From assembly GCA_963755055.1 (NCBI GenBank), contig CAVWIS010000034.1, positions 372,001-436,000 of the forward strand: DNA of 64,000 nucleotides, read 5' to 3'. Of this stretch, positions 26,115 to 34,241 are shown in pieces. Under the pieces are notes generated by a model. It made no database searches and was not told the DNA's origin. It saw only the letters and a program-made list of their open reading frames with translations. The translations under genes and the position numbers were made by a program. Within the stretch, counting starts at the first letter, position 1; each line of letters starts with the position of its first letter. This DNA comes from AP-16 sp963755055. Lineage in GTDB: Bacteria; Pseudomonadota; Alphaproteobacteria; Rhizobiales; Xanthobacteraceae.

Positions 26115-26948
26115 TCAGGCCCGAAACGCTGCCTTGTCGGTGCCCGAATAGAGCGCCTTGACCTGCCGACCGATGGCGTCGGCATGGGCGGCGAGCGCCG
26201 CGTCGTCAAGGTCGTGCCTCGGACGCGGCTCGAGGTCGAAATTGCCGTAGCGATCGACGCCCCGCACCAGGGTGGCGGAATCCCGCACCTTCAGCTGCTT
26301 GACGTCGGTCGGGATATAGCGGATCGCCAGACCGATGCGCCGGTTGTTGGAGCGGTTCGGCTCCGAGCCGTGCACGAGCTTGACGTGATGGATCGACATC
26401 TCGCCCGGCTCGAGAACGCAATCGACCGTGTGATCGCCGTCGACTTTCACGGCGATTTCCTGGCCGCGCGACAGCAGGTTGTCCCTGTGAAAGGTGTCGA
26501 CGTGCGGCAGGTGCTCCTGCGTCTGCGAGCCGGGCACGAACTTCATGCAGCCGCTTTCGAGGTTGGCCGGGCTCAGCGCCACCCAGGCCGTCATGACGTC
26601 GTCCTTGCTCAGCCCCCAATAGAACGCGTCCTGGTGCCAGGACACGAAGCCCGGGCTGTTGGCCTCCTTGATGAAGAAATTGGTCGTCCAGCACAGCAGA
26701 TCGGGGCCCAGCACGTCCTCGGCAACGTCGAGGATCCTCGGATGATGGACGATCTCGTCGACCCAGGTAAACAGCAGGTGGGCCTTGTGCCGCCAATTGC
26801 CCTGCAGGGGCCCTCCGGTGCTCGCCTCGTGTTTTTCCAGACATTCGCGATAATGCGCAACCTCGGCGGCGGCGAGCGCCGGCAGCGGAAAGTAATAGCC
26901 ATCCCGGCGATAGGCATCGACCGCAGAGCTGGAAAGCTGCTTGGGCAT
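26115..26948 (-). CDS. Phytanoyl-CoA dioxygenase (PhyH) family protein 2
   Basis: A 277-residue Fe(II)/2-oxoglutarate oxygenase from the ATG at 26948. The ligands are H105 and D107 in SWHQDAFYWG and H193 in KLVHGSEPNRSNNRRIGLAIRY, with the arginine around R204. MPKQLSSSAVDAYRRDGYYFPLPAL matches the start of PhyH proteins in catabolic gene sets. It is the first gene of the minus-strand cluster and is divergent from a GntR regulator 112 bp away, which probably controls it. Confidence 0.9.
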   Translation of the reverse strand: MPKQLSSSAVDAYRRDGYYFPLPALAAAEVAHYRECLEKHEASTGGPLQGNWRHKAHLLFTWVDEIVHHPRILDVAEDVLGPDLLCWTTNFFIKEANSPGFVSWHQDAFYWGLSKDDVMTAWVALSPANLESGCMKFVPGSQTQEHLPHVDTFHRDNLLSRGQEIAVKVDGDHTVDCVLEPGEMSIHHVKLVHGSEPNRSNNRRIGLAIRYIPTDVKQLKVRDSATLVRGVDRYGNFDLEPRPRHDLDDAALAAHADAIGRQVKALYSGTDKAAFRA

Positions 26949-27060
26949 TGCGTTCCCTCCAATGGCTTTTCGGCATATTAGTGATATATTAGCGTGGTTG
27001 GCAAGAGACACACTGGACGGTGTGGCGCGCAGATCCGCCCGCAAGGCATCCCGAAAAGCC
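26949..27060. promoter_or_regulatory. Shared intergenic control region of PhyH2 and the GntR regulator
   Basis: The 112-bp gap between divergent genes contains an A+T-rich direct repeat (ATATTAG, TG, ATATATTAG at 26975-26992) that stands out in this G+C-rich sequence. It could be a -10 region or a GntR operator half-site pair. No full inverted repeat of the classical FadR or HutC type is obvious. Confidence 0.4.
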
Positions 27061-27831
27061 ATGGCAAGGAAAACGCAATCAACGAGTGCCGGCCGGGACA
27101 GGGCAAGTTCACTGGCGCCCGCGTCTGCGATATCGCCGTCCGCCGCCCGGCTGCGACCCGAGGCGGCCCGGCAGGCGCGAGCGTTGCGTCCGGATCTCTC
27201 GGACCAGGCGCGGGCACGCCTCGAGGAGATGATCGTCTCGCTGGAGCTCGCGCCCGGCAGCATCTGGTCGGAGGCCGAGCTGAGCGGCAGGCTCGGCATC
27301 GGCCGCACTCCCGTTCGCGAGGCGCTGCAGCGGCTCGAGGAGGATCACCTGGTCAGGATCCTCCGGCGGCATGGCGTCCAGATCACCGAGATCAACGTGG
27401 GGGAGCAGCAGCAGTTGCTCGAGCTGCGGCGCGAGCTCGACCGATTGATCGCAACGAACGCCGCGCGACGCAGCACGCCACGGGAGCGCTCGCAGCTCCT
27501 GGACATGGCGGAGCGTCTGGAATCGCGCAGGGCCGACGGGGACAATATCCTGCCCTATCTGCGCGATCACTACGAGCTCAAGAACTTCCTGGCAGAATGC
27601 GCGCGCAACCCGTTCGTAGCGCGGGCCGTCATGCCCTGTTACGCCATGTCGCGGCGCTTCTACTATCTGCACCATCGCCATGCCCGCGATCTCGCGACGG
27701 CGACACGGTATCACGCGCTGGTGATACGTGCCGTCGCCGTCGGCGACGAGAAAAAGGCCGCCGCCGCGTCCGACCGGTTGATGGACTACGTCGAGGAATT
27801 CACCCGCGCGACCGTGACCAACAGATTGTAG
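27061..27831 (+). CDS. GntR-family transcriptional regulator (FadR/FCD-like)
   Basis: A 256-residue regulator from the ATG at 27061. The winged helix reads ARARLEEMIVSLELAPGSIWSEAELSGRLGIGRTPVREALQRLEEDHLVRILRRHGVQITEI, a classical GntR domain. The C-terminal FCD-like helical domain contains the ligand- or metal-binding pattern around LRDHYELKNFLAECARNPF and HRHARDLATATRYHALVIRAV. It is preceded by a low-complexity N-terminal extension. Divergent placement from PhyH2 makes it the likely repressor of the cluster. Confidence 0.9.
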   Translation: MARKTQSTSAGRDRASSLAPASAISPSAARLRPEAARQARALRPDLSDQARARLEEMIVSLELAPGSIWSEAELSGRLGIGRTPVREALQRLEEDHLVRILRRHGVQITEINVGEQQQLLELRRELDRLIATNAARRSTPRERSQLLDMAERLESRRADGDNILPYLRDHYELKNFLAECARNPFVARAVMPCYAMSRRFYYLHHRHARDLATATRYHALVIRAVAVGDEKKAAAASDRLMDYVEEFTRATVTNRL

Positions 27832-27853
27832 GTCGGCCTGGCGTCGGCGACGA

Positions 27854-28080
27854 TCAGCGAAATCCCTCGTCCACGGTCCGGCGGATCTGCGTTGCGTCCA
27901 TGCCGGCGAGGCCCAGGCGTTCGAGCGACCGGCCCTCGGCGAGGAAATCCTTGCCGGTCATGGTACGGACGATCGCGATCAGCGCATCGATCGCCGGGGT
28001 CTCGACGCCCGCGGCCTCGCCGATGGCGCTCATCGGGATGAGGCCGGTCGGCACGTCCTCCATGACGAACTTGTGCTGCG
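27854..28080 (-). pseudogene. C-terminal remnant of an octopine/nopaline-type dehydrogenase
   Basis: About 73 residues (HKFVMEDVPTGLIPMSAIG, then GVETPAIDALIAIVRTMTGKDF, then GRSLERLGLAG) match the C-terminus of NAD/NADP octopine/nopaline dehydrogenase family proteins, which are about 360 residues long. The N-terminal Rossmann domain and catalytic histidine region are missing; the upstream sequence is the end of the cyclase gene. The remnant ends next to the GntR gene, converging with it. It suggests that the GntR/PhyH/liv cluster once included, or abutted, an opine-type dehydrogenase. Confidence 0.65.
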
Positions 28081-28132
28081 ACGATACGATGCAAGGGGCC
28101 CGTCCCTGGCTCTCCGGCAAGGCGGCGACCAC

Positions 28133-29866
28133 TCAGCGACCCGCTGGCGAAGAGGTGCGCGTTGACCTGCCTCGATGCGCCCGCACAGGCAGATCCCTGG
28201 CGCTCGCGACAGGCAGATCCCCGGCGCTCGCGAACGTGCGCACCGTGAGCCGCTCGACCCGGCCGCGGATTTCGATCTCGTGGCGGGGGGCGGCGCTGAG
28301 ATCGATGCCGGCGCGGAGCATCACGGCCTCGGAGATCACCAACTCGCAGGCGTAGGTCTTGGTGAGGCTTTCGATGCGACTCGCCGTGTTGACGGAGTCG
28401 CCGACCGCGGTGATCGAGACCGCGGTGCCATAGCCCATCTCGCCGACGATGGCGGGCCCGGTATGGATGCCGATGCCGATCCGCAGCGGCTCGGGGATGT
28501 CTTGGATGAGCGCGCGATTCAGGCTCTGCATGCGCAGGGCCATGTCCTTGGCGGCGACGAGCGCATCACGGCAGCCCGCCTCGACGCCACCGTCGAGACC
28601 GAATAGCGCCATAACGCCATCGCCGATGAACTTGTCGATACGTCCGCCTGCTGCCTCCACCGCATGCCCCATCTCGGCAAAGTATTGATTGAGGAGGAAT
28701 ACCAGGTCGTAGGGGAGCTTCTGTTCGGAGAGCTTCGTGAACGCTCTGAGATCGCCGAACAGGATCACGATCTCGCGCTCGGCGCCGTGGACATAGCCCG
28801 GACGGCGGAATCCGTCCCGGGCCCGGGCGGTGGCCGGCAGCAGGGGCGTCACGCGCAGATCGCCGTGCGGGCGGAGCTGACATGCGAGTCGTACATTGGG
28901 CGCCGCGCCCACGCGGTGCAACACCTTCATCTCCTCGGGCGCGGGCGGCGGGATCGCCTCGTTCGGTCCTGCGACCTTGATGCGGCAGGTGGAGCAGCGC
29001 CCGCGGCCGCCGCACACGGAGGCGTGCGGAATGCCCCCCATCCGGCTTGCCTCCAATACCGACACGCCCCGCACGATCCGGACCACGCGGCCGCTCGGAT
29101 AGGTCAGGCGGACGACGCCGCGACGACGCTTTCCCCAGTACCAATGCGCGACCCGCGCGGCCAGCACGGCAAGGAGCAACGCCAGGAACGCGGAGCGCAC
29201 CCACACCACCATCTGATCGATGACCGCGACATCCTCCGGCGCTGGCTTCGGATGTGTTTTCGCGAGTTGGGCGACCCAGGCCGGGTCCTCGGCCATCGCC
29301 ACGACCTCGCGGCCCCCCTCGAGAACGCCGAGAATCGCCAAGGTCGGCATCAACAGTGCGAATGCGTAGAGGACCGGTTGCCAGCGTGGGTACCACGGCT
29401 TCACGCCCAGCCAGAACCGCAGCCCGATGACGGCGTGAATCCAGGCGATCACCAGCACCGTGAGCTGAAGCCCGCCGCGCAGCGGGCTGGCCACGAAGTA
29501 AAAGTATAGCAAACTTGAGTAATAGCCGTAGTTGGAGCCATAGAACGTGTCGGCGACGCGCGTATGGAGGACGTGATCAGTGAGGAAGAAGGGAATCGCG
29601 AATCCGAGGACAAGCTGGGTCGCTTCAGCAGCAGGCATCCTGAGTGTGCGGCGCAGCCAGAGCGCCCAGAGCGCCAGGCCGTAATGCATCGCGAAGGCGC
29701 CGTAGAGGATGAAACCGCCGAGCGGGCTCGCCCAATACTGGTAGATGCGGTGAAGCTCGCGATCCATGACCTGGACTGAGACGAGACCCAAGCTGTGGTT
29801 GACCAAGTGGGTCGTCACGTAGGCGAACATGACGAGGCCCGAAGCCAACCGGACCTGCCGGATCAC
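28133..29866 (-). CDS. CyaC-like class III adenylate cyclase with membrane haem anchor and 2Fe-2S domain
   Basis: This 577-residue protein has three modules. Residues 1-245 form a membrane domain like the succinate dehydrogenase/fumarate reductase cytochrome b anchor, with helix histidines at about 20, 24, 61, 98, 101 and 144. Residues 250-345 are a plant-type ferredoxin with C285, C291, C294 and C329. Residues 360-560 are a class III cyclase domain with metal aspartates D372 (FGDLRAFT) and D416 (IGDGVMALFG). Sinorhizobium CyaC is a redox- and quinone-responsive cyclase with a related anchor, so this enzyme probably links membrane redox state to cAMP. The C-terminal tail carries a 24-bp tandem duplication. 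Confidence 0.88.
   Translation of the reverse strand: MIRQVRLASGLVMFAYVTTHLVNHSLGLVSVQVMDRELHRIYQYWASPLGGFILYGAFAMHYGLALWALWLRRTLRMPAAEATQLVLGFAIPFFLTDHVLHTRVADTFYGSNYGYYSSLLYFYFVASPLRGGLQLTVLVIAWIHAVIGLRFWLGVKPWYPRWQPVLYAFALLMPTLAILGVLEGGREVVAMAEDPAWVAQLAKTHPKPAPEDVAVIDQMVVWVRSAFLALLLAVLAARVAHWYWGKRRRGVVRLTYPSGRVVRIVRGVSVLEASRMGGIPHASVCGGRGRCSTCRIKVAGPNEAIPPPAPEEMKVLHRVGAAPNVRLACQLRPHGDLRVTPLLPATARARDGFRRPGYVHGAEREIVILFGDLRAFTKLSEQKLPYDLVFLLNQYFAEMGHAVEAAGGRIDKFIGDGVMALFGLDGGVEAGCRDALVAAKDMALRMQSLNRALIQDIPEPLRIGIGIHTGPAIVGEMGYGTAVSITAVGDSVNTASRIESLTKTYACELVISEAVMLRAGIDLSAAPRHEIEIRGRVERLTVRTFASAGDLPVASARDLPVRAHRGRSTRTSSPAGR
28185..28232. repeat. 24-bp tandem duplication inside the cyclase C-terminus
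   Basis: Two adjacent 24-bp copies with one mismatch (28185-28208 and 28209-28232) encode the repeated ARDLPV-type octapeptide at the extreme C-terminus of the cyclase. The length is a multiple of three, so the frame is kept. It looks like a recent replication-slippage event in a region outside the catalytic domain. Confidence 0.8.
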
Positions 29867-30296
29867 GCCTTAGACTCGCGCTCGTCTGTCACCGTCCGAA
29901 CCTCGCCCGCGTTTTCCTTAGGCTTGTTGTAACGCAACGGGCCACGCAGCCGCCGCGCCGCCTAAGACAGTGATGCCCCTCCGAGAACACACCTCGTCCA
30001 ACGCCTAAAGCCTACCACTTTGCGAACGCCGGCACAGGGTCGGCGCACAGCGGGAATTCGGCTCGCGGGCATCGCGGGGTGAACGGGCAGCCCTGGCCGG
30101 CACCGCCGCCGACGAATTGTCGCGGCTCGAGCTCGTGCGCACCCGTTCGGCCTCGAGCATCGGATCCGGAAATGTGCCGGATGGAGCCCGGCTGTGCGGT
30201 TGTCGCCGTGAAACGAGGTGGCGACGCAGGGTGCTGCGGCCCTCGCCGGGATCGGCTATTGTGCCCGCAACCGCATCGTCTTGAATGGAGGCGAAC
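29867..30296. other. Intergenic region holding a transporter-gene relic
   Basis: This 430-bp region between the cyclase and the Tat hydrolase contains no intact gene. Its middle (30012-30100, minus strand) encodes a short match to the C-terminus of oligopeptide transporter ATPases (separate entry). The remaining sequence shows no recognisable protein, repeat or RNA. The promoters of the two divergent flanking genes should lie here. Confidence 0.5.
30012..30100 (-). pseudogene. Relic of an oligopeptide ABC transporter ATPase C-terminus
   Basis: The minus strand ends an open frame with GQGCPFTPRCPRAEFPLCAD and then PVPAFAKW before a stop. GC.F.PRCP.A...C...P is the C-terminal cysteine motif of DppD/DppF/OppD/OppF ATPases. 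The preceding residues do not resemble the rest of such a protein, so only about 28 codons survive. A complete operon of this class lies 2 kb downstream, whose own C-termini have diverged from this piece. The match is short, so confidence is limited. Confidence 0.4.
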
Positions 30297-31259
30297 ATGA
30301 CCAAGGGCACTTTCGGCCGGCGTGACGTTCTCAAGCAGATGGCCGCCGCCGGCGCGGTCGGCTTGCCCGCCGCGCCCACGTTGTGGTCCGGCGCCGCCCA
30401 TTCGGCCGGCGCGCCTGCCTATGACCCCGGCGCCCGGCTCGATCTTGCCGTCAGCGAGGTCGAGCTTCGGCGCAACAGCGCCGGCCGGATGCTGATGGCC
30501 CGGATCTACCAGCCGAAGGGGACGGGACCTTTCCCGACCGTTCTCGATCTGCACGGCGGGGCGTGGAACAGAAAAAACCGCCTCGCCGAGGAGCCGATGG
30601 ATCGCGCCCTGGCGGCGAGCGGGCTGCTGGTGGTCGCCGTCGACATGACGCTGGCGCCCGAGGCGCCATATCCGGCCTGCGTGCGGGACGCCAACTACGC
30701 GGTGCGCTGGCTCAAGGCGAATGCCGCGACCTGGAACGGCGACACCTCGAGGATCGGCGTCTACGCGTCCTCCAGCGGCGGTCACGTCGCCGAGCTCTTG
30801 GCGATGCGGCCCCATGATCCGCGCTACAATTCAATTCCACTTGCCGCCGCGCCCGACATCGACGCGACCGTCGCCTATGTGGCGATGCGCTCGCCGGTCA
30901 GCAACACCGTTGCGCGCTACGAAAACGCCGAGCGCCGCCGCAACGAGGGCATGGTGAAAAACAACAAGGTGTTCTTCGATCCGTGGGAGACGATCCACGA
31001 AGGCAACCCGCAGGAGATTCTCGAGCGCGAGGAACGGGTCACCCTGGTGCCGTTCCTCATCATGCAGGGCGCGCTCGATGACAACGTGTTGCCGGAGATG
31101 CAGGAAAAATTCGCCAGGACCTACAGGGCGGCGGGCGGCGACTGCGACTATCGCCTGTTCGAGAATTCCGTTCACGAATGGGTCGCGGAGCCGGGTCCGC
31201 AGACCGACAAGGCGCGTGAGGTGGTCAAGGAATTTTTCGCGCGGCAGCTGAAAGCCTGA
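30297..31259 (+). CDS. Tat-exported alpha/beta hydrolase
   Basis: A 320-residue protein with a twin-arginine signal (TFGRRDVLKQMAAAGAVGLPA), so it is probably exported folded. The start at 30297 is fixed by GGAGG at 30287-30291; the ATG at 30285 lies just upstream of that site. The hydrolase core has the oxyanion motif LDLHGGAWN, the nucleophile elbow YASSSGGH (serine in an AxSxG variant of GxSxG), an acid in ALDDNVLPE and the histidine in NSVHEW. This resembles the hormone-sensitive-lipase/BD-FAE esterases. The substrate is unknown. Confidence 0.85.
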   Translation: MTKGTFGRRDVLKQMAAAGAVGLPAAPTLWSGAAHSAGAPAYDPGARLDLAVSEVELRRNSAGRMLMARIYQPKGTGPFPTVLDLHGGAWNRKNRLAEEPMDRALAASGLLVVAVDMTLAPEAPYPACVRDANYAVRWLKANAATWNGDTSRIGVYASSSGGHVAELLAMRPHDPRYNSIPLAAAPDIDATVAYVAMRSPVSNTVARYENAERRRNEGMVKNNKVFFDPWETIHEGNPQEILEREERVTLVPFLIMQGALDDNVLPEMQEKFARTYRAAGGDCDYRLFENSVHEWVAEPGPQTDKAREVVKEFFARQLKA

Positions 31260-31374
31260 TCCGTCGCACGGGTCCCAGGGCATGACAGGCGGCGGGCTTG
31301 TGATCGGGCGAACGGGCCTTGCATCGAGAAGATTGCGGACGTCAAGTTCCCGGACGAGATTCTGCGGCGCGGCT

Positions 31375-31746
31375 TCAGCGCGGCTGTAGCTGGCCGTCGA
31401 AGTCGCAAGCCGCGCCGTGCCAGTTCAAGCAACGCTGCTCGCGCACCGCGATGCCGCTGCCGCGGCGCGAGATGGTGACCTTGCACGGGTCGTCCTGGGC
31501 CGCGACCTCCGCCACCAGGCTGCCGCCTTCGACTTCGCCGTACGCTTCGAGCTCGCCCGTGCATTGGCCCGACTTCACGGTGAGCAGCACCTTGTAAACG
31601 CCCTCATTGCCGCGGGTGATGACCACGGTACGCGTTCCGGCGTTGCTCGAGCCATAACGGCCCTCGAAGGCGGACGCGCTGGCGGTGAAGGCTGCAATTC
31701 CGAACAGCGCGGCGAGCGTGGTGCGGAGCCTTTTGCGGACGAGCAT
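31375..31746 (-). CDS. Small secreted protein of unknown function
   Basis: A 123-residue protein from the ATG at 31746, with a clear signal peptide (MLVRKRLRTTLAALFGIAAF, cleaved after ASASA near residue 26). The mature part is short and beta-rich (FEGRYGSSNAGTRTVVITRG) with four cysteines (QCTGEL, PCKVTI, RCLNW, ACDFDG), consistent with two disulfides. I do not recognise the family. It converges with the Tat hydrolase gene. Confidence 0.7.
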   Translation of the reverse strand: MLVRKRLRTTLAALFGIAAFTASASAFEGRYGSSNAGTRTVVITRGNEGVYKVLLTVKSGQCTGELEAYGEVEGGSLVAEVAAQDDPCKVTISRRGSGIAVREQRCLNWHGAACDFDGQLQPR

Positions 31747-32188
31747 GGTTGCTCCATCGAGCGGTCGCGAACAGCTTCGTGGAACGCTGCATGGCCGGTT
31801 TGCGCCCATCAGGCCTCGCGCGCTCCGCTTCTGGTGCGAGGTATGGCACGATTCGCCGGCGATCCCCAGGCGTCAGCTCCGGGTGAAAGGACTAAACCCC
31901 GCGGCTCGTACCGCAAAGCCTCGGCTCTCGCCTTCAAATGAATCCGTCCATCTCCCGTGGGAACAGCGGCCCAGTCCGGTTACCCCTCGATGCGGACCCG
32001 GATGCCCGACAATTTGGCACGTCCGAGTCGTGCCAGCGCCATGCCGAGCAAAGTACAACTCCAAGACAGCCGACACGATACGCCTTGGAACACCGGGTTC
32101 CTGCGCGAGGGTTATGCGCGCGAATATCTGTGCATCAACAGCTCCGGCAGGACCCGCGGCGGTAACAGGTCCGGGCGGGCTCATCGCA
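31747..32188. other. Intergenic region with an acetyltransferase gene relic
   Basis: This 442-bp stretch lies between the small secreted protein and the end of the oligopeptide transporter operon. Its right part carries a GNAT 3' fragment (separate entry). I see no other recognisable coding, RNA or repeat content in it. Confidence 0.5.
32088..32154 (+). pseudogene. Relic of a GNAT acetyltransferase 3' end
   Basis: The plus strand encodes NTGFLREGYAREYLCINSSG, almost the same as TGFVREGYAREYLCINGSW in the acetyltransferase at 14118-14705. Over a 42-nt core (GCGCGAGGG... to ...CAGCTC) only two bases differ. Both upstream and downstream sequence stop matching abruptly, so this is a fragment left by duplication or deletion, not a gene. 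Confidence 0.75.
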
Positions 32189-33202
32189 TTACCGCAAATG
32201 GCACGCCACCAGCTGCCCGGTGGCGGCCTGCTTGAGCGCCGGCGTCTCAGTCCTGCAGCGCGCGATCGCGTACGGGCAGCGGGTATGGAAGGCGCAGCCC
32301 GGCGGCGGATTGATCGGGCTCGGCACGTCGCCCTGCAGCAGCCGGCGGGCGCGCTTGAGTCGCGGATTGGGCACCGGCACCGCGGCGAGCAGCGCCTCGG
32401 TGTAGGGGTGCAGCGGATTGAGAAACAGCGTCTTCTTCTCCGCGACCTCGACGATTTTTCCCAGATACATCACGGCGATGCGATGGCTGATATGCTCCAC
32501 GATGGCGAGGTCGTGGGAGATGAACAGGTAGGACAACCGCTTGTCCGCCTGCAGGTCCATCATCAGGTTGACCACCTGGGCGCGGATCGAGACATCGAGC
32601 GCGGAGACCGGCTCGTCGGCGACGATCAGCTTCGGATTGAGGGCGAGCGCGCGGGCGATGCAGATGCGCTGGCGCTGGCCGCCGGAGAACTCGTGCGGGA
32701 AGGCGTGCATCTGTTGCGGCCGCAGCCCGACCTGCTCGAACAGCTGCGCCACCCGCTCGCCCCGCTCCTTGTCGTCGCCGATGCCATGCACCCAGAGCGG
32801 CTCGGCGACGATGTCGCCCGCCGACATGCGCGGGTTGAGCGAGGAGAACGGGTCCTGGAAGATGATCTGCATCTCGCGGCGGAACGGCCGCATCTCGCGC
32901 TTGCCGAGATGGGTGATGTCGCGGCCGCCGAGCATGATCGTGCCGCCGGTCGGCTCGACCAGGCGGAGCACGGTGCGCGCCGCCGTCGACTTGCCGCAGC
33001 CGCTCTCGCCCACCAGGCTGAGCGTCTCGCCCTCGGCGATCGCAAAGCTCACGCCGTCCACCGCGAGCACCTGGCCGATCGTGCGCCGCAGCAGGCCCTT
33101 CTTGACGGCGAAATGCTTCTTCAGCCCGACGACCTCGAGCACCGGAGCGCCGATCGGCGCCGGCGCCGCCGCGCCGGCAAGCGTGGCGGGGGCGCTAGCC
33201 AC
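32189..33202 (-). CDS. dppF: Dipeptide/oligopeptide ABC transporter ATPase (DppF-type)
   Basis: A 337-residue ATPase from a GTG at 33202, overlapping the end of dppD; no ATG gives a better start. Walker A is GESGCGKSTAART, the signature is FSGGQRQRICIARAL and Walker B is LIVADEPVSALDVS. The C-terminal oligopeptide-transporter motif GCAFHTRCPYAIARC is present. It energises peptide or related import together with DppD. Confidence 0.92.
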   Translation of the reverse strand: MASAPATLAGAAAPAPIGAPVLEVVGLKKHFAVKKGLLRRTIGQVLAVDGVSFAIAEGETLSLVGESGCGKSTAARTVLRLVEPTGGTIMLGGRDITHLGKREMRPFRREMQIIFQDPFSSLNPRMSAGDIVAEPLWVHGIGDDKERGERVAQLFEQVGLRPQQMHAFPHEFSGGQRQRICIARALALNPKLIVADEPVSALDVSIRAQVVNLMMDLQADKRLSYLFISHDLAIVEHISHRIAVMYLGKIVEVAEKKTLFLNPLHPYTEALLAAVPVPNPRLKRARRLLQGDVPSPINPPPGCAFHTRCPYAIARCRTETPALKQAATGQLVACHLR

Positions 33203-34241
33203 GGGCGCCCCGCTCGAGCTCCTGCGAATGCCAGCAGGCCGCCCGGTGACCCGGCCGCTTCTCCTCGTAGGGCGGAGATTTGCTCCGGCAGAGCTCGTCG
33301 GCGAAGGCGCATCGCGGCGCGAACGCGCAGCCCGGCGGCAGGTCGGCAAGCGACGGCACCATGCCGGGGATCTCGCTCAGGCGCTCGGGACTGGCGGAAG
33401 GCTCGCCGCCGATGATGGTGAGGCTCGGGATCGACGCCATGAGGCCGCGCGTATAGGGATGCAGCGGCGTCGCGAACAGTGCCTCGACATCGGCCTCCTC
33501 GACCTTGCGCCCCGCATACATCACGATCACCCGCCGGGCGGTCTCCGCCACGACGCCAAGATCGTGGGTGATGAGGATGATCGCGGTGCCGAGCTCCGCC
33601 TGCAGCCCGGCGATGAGGTCGAGGATCTGCGCCTGGATCGTGACGTCGAGCGCGGTGGTGGGTTCGTCGGCGATCAGGACTTTTGGATTGCAGGCGAGCG
33701 CCATCGCGATCATCGCCCGCTGGCGCATGCCGCCGGAGAGCTGATGGGGATACTCCCGGGCGCGCTGGGCGGCCTCCGGGATCTTCACCAGGCGCAGCAT
33801 CTCGACCGCCTTCTCGGCCGCCGCGGACCTCGACAGATCCTGATGCAGCCGCAGCGTCTCGGCGATCTGGTTGCCGATGGTGAGCACCGGATTGAGCGAG
33901 GTCATCGGCTCCTGAAAAATCATCGAGATGTCGTTGCCGCGGACGCCGCGCATCGCCGCCTCGTCGAGGCCCAGCAGATCGCGGCCTTCGAGCCGCACGC
34001 TGCCGGCGACGATGCGGCCCGGAGGATCCGGAATGAGGCGCATGATGGAGAGCGCGGTCATGCTCTTGCCGCATCCGGATTCGCCGACGATCGCCAAAGT
34101 CTCGCCCGGCTCCAGCGCGAACGACACGTCGTCGACTGCGCGGATCAGCCCGCGACGGGTGAAGAAGACGGTGGCGAGCCCGTCGACATCGAGGAGCGCG
34201 CTGGCGGTCGCCGTCACGCCGGGTTCGTCCATCGCCCGCAT
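33195..34241 (-). CDS. dppD: Dipeptide/oligopeptide ABC transporter ATPase (DppD-type)
   Basis: A 348-residue ATPase starting at the ATG at 34241, which shares one base with the dppC stop (TGATG). Walker A is GESGCGKSMTALS, the signature is LSGGMRQRAMIAMAL and Walker B is VLIADEPTTALDVT. The C-terminal GCAFAPRCAFADELC motif follows a LHPYTRGLMASIPSL block, as expected for DppD/OppD. It overlaps dppF by 8 nt. Confidence 0.93.
   Translation of the reverse strand: MRAMDEPGVTATASALLDVDGLATVFFTRRGLIRAVDDVSFALEPGETLAIVGESGCGKSMTALSIMRLIPDPPGRIVAGSVRLEGRDLLGLDEAAMRGVRGNDISMIFQEPMTSLNPVLTIGNQIAETLRLHQDLSRSAAAEKAVEMLRLVKIPEAAQRAREYPHQLSGGMRQRAMIAMALACNPKVLIADEPTTALDVTIQAQILDLIAGLQAELGTAIILITHDLGVVAETARRVIVMYAGRKVEEADVEALFATPLHPYTRGLMASIPSLTIIGGEPSASPERLSEIPGMVPSLADLPPGCAFAPRCAFADELCRSKSPPYEEKRPGHRAACWHSQELERGARG

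Noticed and set aside
31319..31374. Possible gene fragment reading IEKIADVKFPDEILRRG on the plus strand
   Set aside because: The match is too short to assign to a family and the frame degenerates immediately.
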